From: Membranipora membranacea
Taxonomy: Eukaryota; Bryozoa; Gymnolaemata; Cheilostomatida; Membraniporidae
NCBI GenBank assembly: GCA_914767715.1
Contig: OU612075.1
Location: 15,562,001 to 15,626,000, forward strand
DNA length: 64,000 nt
Reading direction: 5' to 3'
Of the stretch, positions 11,171 to 21,499 are shown one piece after another (position 1 is the first letter of the stretch; each line of letters opens with the position of its first letter). Position numbers and translations under genes: made by a program. Under the pieces are notes generated by a model that worked only from the letters and a program-made list of their open reading frames with translations, had not been told where the DNA came from and did no database searches.

Positions 11171-14100
11171 TCATAGTATACACTCAGGAGGTTGATATTG
11201 GCATGTTGTTCGTAAAGCGAATGCTCTAACATAACAAATCCAACATGAGCAGCCTAACCTGAATGTTGATCTTGTAGTGCTCTGACATATCCCAAGAGCG
11301 TCCGCGTACTCATTCCCTTCAGCTGGAGGAACTGCAAGAAATCAACAGATAATGTCAGAGCTGTCATTTCGGCCGGACAAAGTGTAATCATGATTGTCGC
11401 ATGTAGCAACCCATAAATGTTGGTATCAACCTCAAATCAAAGCACTCCTACAAGTTTCAATCTAAGTAACATAAATTAGAAAAGTTTTGACCACAAATGT
11501 TTCAAATTTTGACAGTTGGGAGGGGAAAAAGTGGCCCATCATACCTGACAAGGCTCCCTGATTGGTAGGGAAGCTCCCAGTTGGTAGGGGAACTTCCCAG
11601 TTCCCACCCCCTTACAGTTTTGGACAATAAGATGAATTACGTACCAGTAGTCGGTATTGTAGTAGTTGTTTGTGAACTCATTGTATTTGTTGTTGGCGTT
11701 GTAGTTGCTGGAGCTGTAGTTGTTGGTGTTGTGGTAGTGGGTGTTATTGTTGTTGTAGTTGGTGTTGTTGTTAGGGTTGTAGTTGTTGGAGTTGTGGTTG
11801 CTGGTATAGTGGTGCACTCAACTGGTTGGAAGCTACATCTTTTTTCAACAGCAAATGTGGCTACCAGGCATTCCCAGCATGTGCAATCCACTCGAAATTC
11901 TCCTCGTGGCCTTGAAGATGAGCATATCTGTTGTGCTCGCACAAACTCACTTGGTACAGGAGCTATAAAATAGAGCTTTGAATAAAGTCTAGCACCAATG
12001 AGAGGTCTTACAATTCACTCTTAAGGTAATGTCAAAGACCGATCCGAATATCAACATATCATATACCGTTGGAAAGCTGCCGAGCTATTGAAAATGAATA
12101 GCTGAACAAAAACTTGATTCGATGACGTTGTGTCATTTTATGGAGGAAATGAGGCAGAAAACGCTCTTTTTGTCAATGCAGATTGAGCAGTCAAATTAAT
12201 TGCAAGAAATTTCAAATCAGTTGGAATGCATACTTAGAGATTGCGTTCATCGTAAAATTTGATTTTCTTTGATATATGACTAGTCTAAATAGACTTTTTA
12301 CGTCACGCCATACAACCCATTTTTTTTGTGAAGCCGTGAAAATATGTGAAATTTCAATCGTTAATTCACAACAGATCATAGGCTCGAATCAAAATTAATT
12401 ATGATTTTCTCTTAGAGTACTCTTCAAATGTCATACACATTTACTTTCAAAAAATTAGCTTGCATATTGCAATGACAGTAGACTCTCGAATACGGCTAAT
12501 ATTTTCGCCACCTTTGCATAACGCCAAACATGCTGTCCAAATAACCATTATTGTGGCCAAACAAAGTTTTTTGAAAGTTCTCACATACGAAGCCGCTTTC
12601 ATTAAGCATGGTGCACACAGGAAATGCCAACCTAATTTTTCATTGCATCTTCATTTTTCTTGAATTTAACGCAAAAGAATGGCAAAAAACAGCTGTTTTT
12701 AGGGACTTTTGAGGTCTTTTTAGGGACTTTTGAGGTCTTTTTAGGGACTTTTGAGGTCTTTTTAGGGACTTTTGAGGTATTTTTTGGCATTCTTTTGCGT
12801 TAAATTCAAGAAAAATGAAGATGCAATGAAAAATTATGATGGCATTTCTTGTGTGCACCATGGTTAATGAAAGCGGCTTCGTATGTGAGAACTTTCAAAA
12901 AAGCTTTGTTTGGCCACAATAATGGTTATTTGGACAGCATGTTTGACGTTATGCAAAGGCGGCGAAAATATAAGCCGTATTCGAGAGTCTACTGTCATTG
13001 CAATATGCAAGCTATTTTTTTGAAAGTCAATGTGTATGACATTTGAAGAGAAAATCATGATTAATTTTGATTCGAGCCTATGATCTGTTGTGAATTAATG
13101 ATTGAAATTTCACATATTTTCACGGCTTAACAAAAAATATGCGTTGTATGGCGTGACGTAAAAAGTCAATTTAGACTAGTCATATATCAGAGAAAATCAA
13201 ATTTTATGATGAATGCAATCTCTAAGTATACATTCCACATGTTTTGAAATTTTTTGCAAATAATTTGACTCTTCCATCTGCATTGACAAGAACAGCGTTT
13301 TTTGCCTCATTTCCTCCCTAAAATGACACAACGTCATCGAATCAAGTATTTGTTCAGGTATTCATTTTCAGTAGCTTGGCAGCTTTCCAACGGTATATGA
13401 TATGTTGATATTCGGATCGGTCTTTGACATTACCTTAACTCTACACATATAAACATATGTAAACAATATAGCTGTGGCATGAATTCAGGTTTCTCTCAAA
13501 TCAACAACCATAAATGTTATAATATGGCTGCATACATTGTATATCATAGCTTATGCTAAACATGATAATATTGGATGAATGTGGCAATGTGACCAAAAAC
13601 CTCATTTGTACCTGCTGTTGAAGTCATTGTGCTTGTTTGTGATGTAGTTGTTGGTGTTGTGGAAGTTGGAGTTGTGGTCGTCGGTGTTGTAGTAGTAGGT
13701 GTTGTTGTAGTTGGGGTTGTGGTCGTCGGTGTTGTAGTAGTGGGTGTTGTGGTTGTTGGTGTTGTGGTTGTTGGTGTTGTGGTAGAAATTTGCTGACATA
13801 TATTATTGATGTACTCCTCCCCAGCAGGGCATGAACATACTCCACTTCCTGTAACAGTATACAAAGCATGAATTGTTAATGCTTTTTGATTGACTTACAG
13901 TCAACTGATTGATGGATACAAATTTGTTTGACACTAACCCTGAGAATTAGCCACATATTAGGAGCCATGACTGTATATGTTGATCTGTACAGTGTTATCT
14001 ACCTATACACTTTCATTTTATTTCAACAAACTGCCTCAAAAATTGGGAGTAAATGAACGCTACTCTTCTGTTAAGCTTTACTTATTTCAAAATAACATTG

Positions 14101-17100
14101 ACATACATGCACAGTAGTATATTGCATTGGATATAACATGCAACTAATTAATTTTTGTATTAACAATTTTAATTTTGATTGCCTTTGTGTGTTAACTTCG
14201 TGGTTATTTCTTCATCCCCCCCACTTTTGTTTTGTTTTGGCTCCTAATGTATAACATTGAGATTGGTATTGAAAACATCAAAATCGAAATGGTCGCTGCA
14301 AATAACAAACAGCAAACTGCCCCATACATGTAACTGCACCGACTTAGTGTAATGCTGCACGATAGTGCTCCTTTTCTGTCTTGGCATTAATTTGATTGTC
14401 TGTGAAATACACCGTTAACACAGTTTACATACAAGGCCATGTGTTTAGCGGCACCGTTATCTATTTATGGCATCCCACCATATTAATGTCTGTAGAAATG
14501 TTGTATCAATATCTCATGTTTTAATCTTTATAAAAACTTTACTTCCTGTTATTTACCACTCTGCCTGCAGGATAGCCTTGTGACATAGTCTATCTCTGCA
14601 GCACAGCGATGGTGGCGCTGCCTTCTATCAAGGAAGGCAACTCCAAAGTTTATGTTTATGAGATAGCAAAGCCAGTGTTCCATTTAGGCCAAAATATTTC
14701 GAAATTGTGGTTTTCTATTGTTTTCCCATTTTAGGTTCTCATTTTAGGTGAATTAATTCAAGCCCTATGCTGCAGAGAAGAACGTATGCCTCAACAGTTA
14801 GCACATGCACAGAGTGGTTATTTACTGCTATGTACCTACTATTCTTAGTGACATTGACATCCCTTTACCAACCACACACTTGGTATTAAAACCAAGACAT
14901 CAAGGATGTCGAACAAAACCTCGCAAGACAAATAACTAAAATCATCAAACTAGAATTAAAACCTTACCGGTACATATAAGACCTGGGCTCAACTCCTGGC
15001 ATGCTGCTGTGGAGACGCAGGCAAGGTTTGTCACTGAAAACAAAAATTTACATAATATACAGCACTTCAAATAAACATTCATAGCCGTTGGTCAATGTAA
15101 CTGTTGCACAGTTTAGACTTTACAGTGGCAACAAATAAAAATACAGCTGTGATAGAGTCGAGTTTGCAAGTTTTGTATAGCTATTCAATATTTATATTTG
15201 ATGGCCTCATTCAAGATTTTGATGAAAATATAGTCATGCCCCTAACTTTAAACAGACAAAGATTGTCAGGCATCAGTAACACAGGTGTCACAGCATAAAT
15301 AGAAATATGAATTGCATTATACTTCTTTAGTAGGGCTTTTTATCATACAGGATTAAAATTCCAGGACAATAACTTTATCTAATGTGCTGGCGCTGCTGAT
15401 ACACGATTCATGTGTCAGCACATCTACATTAACAGAGTTACTGAAACAATATATACAGATTTGGAGCGGACCTTCAAGCCTCAAATTTATAAACATAGTG
15501 GAGTAGAAACTATATCTTACCATCTGTAAAGAAAACGTTCAGAAGAAAATCACTGTCAATGGAGGAGGTTTTCCCTGCTCTTATGTAATTATCCCTGTCA
15601 TCTAAATACCAGATCTTGCCGTTAGAATCCGCTCCATCTGTCAAGGTGAACTCAAAAGTAGTCGGATGCAAGTAAAACCTGTAAAGGAAGTTTAATGTTT
15701 GAAACAGCTCATGCATCTTATCCCCACCCGTCCTACAGCTTATCTAAAGGGGCACAGTCTCAATGCAACTGTCAAAGCGCCATTTTGACAATATGCCAGC
15801 GACTAAAATGTCATAGGTTATCTCAATAAATAACGGACTAAATATCGAAAGTACAAAAACCCCTCCAGATACTTAAATACCAGTCATAAGTTCAGTCAGG
15901 TTAAACTTGGGCTGGGCAGCCTTCCCACTAGCCTGTGACTGGCTATCTGGTTGTCCCTTTACTTTTATTACCGCCTATTTTTCCGTAAGCATCATAGTAT
16001 ATTAATTTATTGCACTAATAGCTAAAAAATAAATTGATCGATGCTATTAACTATTTTGCATAAAAGAGGAAAAGTAAGAAGAAAGTTGGTATTTAGGTCA
16101 GATGGTTGGGTGCGTTCTCTCGTTACTCACACATATCTAAAACTCACCAGTCATTACTCACTGAAGATAAGTCTGCATCAAACTCAACTGTAGCTCTGTT
16201 TTGGTTTTGCTTTTTCACATAGTAGCGATTTCCCTGCAATCAACATAAATATTCAGATACTTACAAAAAGCGGCATGGGACAGCAGCTATCATCTGATAT
16301 CATCATACAGGACTGAAGTTTAGAAAAAACAGTATTGGAGGCAAAATTCCTAGATGGTGCAAAAGAAAGTTAGTGGTGCACCTGAGTAACACCAGCTGTA
16401 AGCTCCCCCTGTGAGCCCTGGGCCAAGCCCCAGATATCAAAGCATCTTTAGATATATCAATAATACATTAAAATCTCAATAGGCTCTCCAATTATATTGA
16501 ATTAGGCCACTTTATTTAGCTTTCCAGTGGCAACGGTGCCTCTCAGCTGTCCCCAGAACTACAGACCTGGCATGGATCGAGAGTTACATTTAATACTCTT
16601 CAATGCAGAAACAGTGCATAAAAGGAATAACAAATAGTGATACAGACATTAAAATCTGCAGCGATGGCGTTTTGTTCTTCAGCTGCATCATATATGGATG
16701 AGAATGACGGGTTTCCCTCTAAACTGCCACAGCCTGAGTATTGTACAAAGGAAAGCCTTGTCTCTGAAAGGTCAAGAGTAATACACCCCCAGTTCTTATC
16801 TCCTGTATCCACCCGCTGATGTACTAGGATCATATCAGGAGCTACAAAAAGAAGAAGATACACATGTCTCTAATATCACCGAGCTCATGTATGCTGTGTG
16901 ACTTACTCCTGTGATTAGATTAGTCAGAATTGAAGATGATTTAGATTTTTACTTTGCCAATCAAACGCAGAGGCTAATTAATGGTTTCTCACATACAAAA
17001 TTGTCTACAAAATCATACGTTCCGGGACCTGAGAAACGCATATGCTTTTGGATTGAAGGTGAGGTCGGGTGGTTGTTATTTTTAGCGCTGGCATGGAAAT

Positions 17101-18903
17101 GCAACTCTAAAACGAGAACATGTCTGATTTAAATTTTGAAAGTCACTATATCTTCACATAAAATATCATATATATAATACCATATTCATGAATAGTATAA
17201 TATGCTGGTTTTTGCCTAAACTGAAAATGAGGATGACTTTCCATCTGAGCAGGCACCTGCAAATGTACCCTTGGCCACTTGAGCATTGACAAATCATTTG
17301 GATTATTGAAAAAAGACCTAAACTAGTATTCAAAAACTTGCTAGTTGATTTGATAATTATTATTAATACATAATTTATGATTATAAAATGATTTTGGTGA
17401 ATTTAATAATTGATTTTCCAGATTATGAAGGTGAGATCTAAAAAGGCACTGTTGTTTCTCAATCTTGGGACAGAGACAGGCTTGCGATTTTAACCCAGCA
17501 GACCACACTTACGGGTACATACGGAGATGGCTCCTGTAGCCAGCTCACAGAATTCTCTCACTGTCAGGCCTAATATCTGTACATATCCGGGATTACAAGT
17601 CACAGTGACCTCTTCACCATTTATCACTGCAGATCCATCCTCCATCCAGTCAAAGGGATCATTGGCATCATTGCTTACATAGGTAAGACATTCTGTAAAA
17701 GACACAATATGATAGGGCTAATGTGAAATCAGATTTAAATTAGGTTTGCAAGGCTGCAAGATACCAAAACAGCCCATTAATCTGTGAAATAGAGTGTTAC
17801 TTTTCTGTCATACTGTCATGCTGTCATACTGATCTGGCTCAACCTTTAAAGGCGTTTATTAGCGAGCCTTGCTTTCACCAAATAATCCTTCTCTACACAA
17901 CATATACCAGTGTGCTCACCTGATGAAGTAGCCCCCCCCCCCACCCCCCATTGTCAAGACAGACTACTGATGAGGGTGTTTACCACACTGATCATGTGAT
18001 ATACTATTACATCATCTTGATAGCACAGTATGGCCATCAAAATATGCCATCACAATCCTAACAAATAGGTTTGAGTAGCTATTTTGACTGAGATACCAAG
18101 ATCACAGCAATTATAGCACTGACATTCCGACACAGACTGACATGCCTACTCAAATTATAAATCAGCGTAAAAATAGACTGATTAATTATCATTTTCACGA
18201 AGAAAGAATCCAAACATATATTTAATTATTGATAAGATGTTACATATTGTAGTAATTTTATCATAATTTATAGATATTTTATTTATGATAAGAGTCGCAC
18301 AGCTTCATGCATAATACTTGTTGCTCTAACAGCAGGGTAATTAAATTTATCAAAATAATCTCCAATATGTTATTGTCATAGCTTGAACAAAATATACAAA
18401 GAACGGCAGGTTCCCTCACCGGAGGCACGATCGGGTGGGGAACAAAAGTCTGGGGGGTCAGACTAGCAGGTTAGGGGACGGTTAGCTGTCACAAGAAGTT
18501 TGGAGAAGCTTTTCATTAAAAATTAAGAGTTAATTCTGTGGTGACCTTAATTGCTGTAATTTGTGACGGCAAAGGTGACAACTGTGATCTTCACATCAAG
18601 CTACATAATATTTTTCCCTCATCTAGTTTTCCTAGCATTCTACTATAGGACTTTTCCCGGACTATTCACTACACACACCCAAACAAGGGATAGTTGTTTT
18701 ACTTATTACTCTAGGTTAATGAATTCTGTAGTGTTCATTTAGTTAGACTTTTTTTTAAATAATATGATATGTGTAACATTTAGGGGAGGGACGTCGCTAA
18801 ATGTGGTGTACTCACCATCAACAGTGTGGGCAGAGACTCCTCTAACCCACAAACAGTACATTACAAGTACGATACCCGATAGAAGGTAAGTGCACGAATA
18901 CAT
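11171..18903 (-). CDS. Gene A: secreted multi-domain protein with six-cysteine domains and mucin-like linkers
   Basis: Nine exons: 18903-18816, 17692-17513, 16841-16648, 16233-16148, 15678-15521, 15033-14968, 13848-13612, 11962-11645 and 11331-11171 (TGA). They total 1,488 nt, 495 aa, with matching phases throughout. Order: signal peptide (1-25); sushi-like module (30-90; DPFDWMEDGSA, VTVTCNPGY); unrecognised module (90-235; MILVHQR, W-G-C, then NRYYV, then LLNVFF); EB/EGF-like module (235-275; six Cys, CSCPAG); Thr/Pro linker (to 336); six-cysteine domain (CTCWEC) with a second linker (336-442); terminal six-cysteine domain (CSCWIC) ending PPECIL. No transmembrane segment or GPI signal, so it is probably secreted. 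The exon 3 donor is weak (gtctgt). Role unknown; the make-up suggests an extracellular adhesion, mucus or defence protein, which is inference. Splicing to the distal cassette at 5,095-6,375 in place of exon 9 would give 714 aa. Confidence 0.82.
12025..13434. mobile_element. 1.4-kb giant inverted-repeat element flanked by TTAA
   Basis: Flanked on both sides by TTAA (12,021-12,024 and 13,435-13,438). The left end GGTAATGTCAAAGACCGATC matches the inverted right end. The arms, about 660 bases each, are inverted repeats over their whole length with scattered mismatches. The centre (about 12,690-12,785) is a tandem repeat of four roughly 20-bp units (ggacttttgaggtcttttta). No transposase is present. 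It fits a TTAA-specific (piggyBac-type) foldback element. It fills most of gene A intron 7 (1,649 nt); the equivalent gene B intron is only 328 nt. Short open frames across it are artefacts of the palindrome. Confidence 0.85.
14560..14815 (+). repeat. Interspersed repeat, copy 1 (pairs with 58,256-58,506)
   Basis: About 250 bases starting ctctgcctgcaggatagcct, ending near the block tcaacagttagcacatgca, are shared in the same orientation with 58,256-58,506. Identity is high at both ends, with a variable centre. There is no reading frame, and no tRNA boxes were recognised. It lies in intron 6 of gene A. Probably a short non-autonomous transposable element. Confidence 0.75.
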
Positions 18904-20550
18904 CTATAAAAGAAAGTGAAATTCGTTCAGTCGCAGCGACTACTATTGTATTATACATCTTAAATAATTCCCTGATTTATTATCTCCTCAATTGATCCAG
19001 TCACAAGCGGATCCAGTCCACTTATAAAAGACTATGGTTCCATGCTTCGAATGGGTGGTCCACTCCCATGAATGCTAACAATTTCCATGATGAAAAAAAC
19101 ATAAAAAGAGATCTGGTGTGGTCGGGGATCGAACGAGGGCCTCCCGCATGGAATCCATTGTTCCAGGCGTCTTAAATGATTGTTGCGATTCAAAACGGTA
19201 TCTGCCTTCAATTGAAGAATGGATGCATGTGAAAGTTGACCTAAATGCTAATCTCATGTATCGAATGGCCTTCAAATCGTGGCCACATCGACATATGGAA
19301 ACATAGTTAATGTCATGATAAATGGTATCAGGGAGAAAAACTTAAACTGAACATCAACAATAATTTATTTAATCATTCGGAGAACAAATACCAATTGGTT
19401 TTGATGGTGGAAAGTTAACCAATCCAGTGCTGCCACACCCCAAACTGTCGCGTACCCAGCTCATGAAACGAAGTATCTACATCAAAAAATAGAAAAGTTC
19501 TTACCTTATAATTATAATAAAATAGAATACTCTGTTGGCAGACTGATCAATCGTTGGATTATAGCAACTTCACGGTACGGCTCTTTGTATGTTAATGAAG
19601 GTGGAGGCTACATAAGTGAAATCTCTAGGGAGTGTTACTATACTGAGCCAGTGTTCCTTTGTGTTGTGGCCATAAGTCTATAATTATTGCTATGTCATTT
19701 GGAGAAAGCGAGCCCTCAATTAAACTTTCAAGCTTGCGGGTGGCTAATTTTTTGTCCAAATTACCTATACAGCATGTTAAATGAAGAAGAAATTACAACA
19801 AATTACTTATAATGGAGATGTGTCAGGAGTTTTCCCTCATTGAATGGGATACTGCTAAGAATTTCGTATATGACCAAAATCAGGGTAACCTTTACAGCAA
19901 ATTAATTTAAAATCTATCATCAATTTCTTTCCATAAGTTAATATCTATATAGCTTTTTTGTTAATAAAAAGTGGTGTACTTCATTTATTGTATATTCTTT
20001 ACTGAAAGTGAATTTTATTGCAAATTATTTTGTAATTATACTTCAAAATAATATTTTTTAATTTCAATTGCAGCTTTGTTTTCCAGACACTTTCCTGTTA
20101 GAAATTAGTTATGGTTAGTTATGGCTAGCTGAAGCTGTGTAGTTTTATCAAGGAGTTTGAGTTTGAGTTCTGTACCTCCCTGGTTTTATCAGTCAAAAGT
20201 GCCTTCTGCCCCCATCAATACATAAAATTATACATACAATTTTGCAACAGTGTGGTTTAAACAGTCAATGGCTTAAGGGGGACAACCACAAAAAATACTT
20301 ATCTCAAGGTAAATTATGATCAATTCATAAGCTAGCTGCACAATTATTATGAAGAGTTGGCAAAAACAAACAAAAAAGTCAGATAAAATTGGCAAACATT
20401 GTTTAAAGTAAGTCTATCTGGAATTAATGTTATCAGTGAAAGCCCGTATCAAGTTACTCCAAATCATTCTAGTCCCCACAATCAACATACCCGATAGAAT
20501 GATTATCTTTCAGAGGTGAGGGGCCTTCCAATTAGAAATTGCAGATAATC
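18098..20550. repeat. Segmental duplication, copy 2 (pairs with 1-2,350)
   Basis: The same unit as at 1-2,350. It carries exon 1 of gene A, its putative 5'UTR exon, upstream DNA and the tRNA-like SINE fragment. The left end lies inside gene A intron 1, so similarity to DNA beyond the left window edge presumably continues. The right end coincides with unrelated sequence before the LINE at 21.5 kb. Confidence 0.93.
18904..19570 (-). promoter_or_regulatory. Putative 5'UTR exon and intron of gene A
   Basis: The gene A ATG (18,903) is preceded immediately by an acceptor (cttttatag), so coding exon 1 must be spliced to an upstream non-coding exon. A good donor (ataag then gtaagaac) ends a candidate exon at 19,505, leaving a 601-nt intron. 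The same donor is conserved in the left copy at about 1,342. The transcription start is not identifiable. Confidence 0.45.
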
Positions 20551-21499
20551 TTCTTTGGCCGCTACTTGCTGAAGTATCATTCTTAAATCGCTAATTGACT
20601 GCTGGATGACACCATTCCATCTCTTACAGTAAGAAACATGCTGAGTGCCAGCTTCAACCACTAGACATCTTCATAGAGGATACAACTAAGAAATACATTA
20701 GCAGGCCTCCCATTCACACCAATAAAACTCATCCATTGAAAAGTTGTATACGTCTAATGAAAGGCAGAGTCACACAAGTATTATCGATGATGGACATGCC
20801 AGATTGCTGCACTTTTTTCTTCCTTGGCATTGTTAGGGATTGTTTTTAAAACAAAATTGAGGGAATTTTGACGATCTTTTGGAAGCACCTGTTGCTCTGC
20901 TCACATTTTTGTCGATTAATGTTGGATAAAATTATATATGTAACGCGCCCGTCTCATAAATTAATTTAGGCTACGATTTTGATAAAAATGTGCCTTCCTT
21001 TTACAATCGCTGCAATGCCCTTGTGTGGAAGAAAACTGTTTCATATATTAAGTGCTTAATGCAGATGCAAATAATGATGAGGAGCATCACAATTGCTTAT
21101 CTATATTTCGATTTCATTTGCATTTCTGGCGGACACTTGATCCATTTCACCCCAGTACATTTAGCACAGATAATAAGGGGAAAATAATTATACCTCCTCT
21201 CTTTGAGCAGTCATGTTGAGGGAAATATCTTCTGGTTGATTGATTTGTGAAGGCAAAATTAATGTGGATTTTTAGCAGAGCAGAGTGTATACATCGTCTT
21301 TTATAAGCATATACATCACATTTTAGATGAATTGAATACTGAGATGTTCCTTCATTGAAATTGACTGGCTCTGGCTTGCTGCTTAGAGCACACTAAGTTT
21401 CAGTGCTCAAACCTGTGCTGGGATTCACCTCAAAATATCAAGGAGTGTTAATGTTAAATCTGCACAATCCTTCTGAAATTTCACAACGAACTTAAATTT
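20551..21499. other. No gene seen
   Basis: Between the end of the segmental duplication and the LINE I find no splice-consistent exon. An open frame at 20,990-21,187 (+) has no family features. Part of this stretch may be unrecognised LINE-flanking or 5' LINE DNA, but no ORF1 or endonuclease start is visible. Confidence 0.5.

Noticed and set aside
11171-11962. Similarity of the CxCxxC core to interleukin-17-type cystine knots
   Set aside because: Only the C-x-C-x2-C spacing is shared. The downstream cysteine spacing, overall length and lack of the other IL-17 motifs do not fit.
12460-13058. Open frames on both strands at 12.4-13.1 kb
   Set aside because: Mirror-image readings of the arms and tandem core of the palindromic element.
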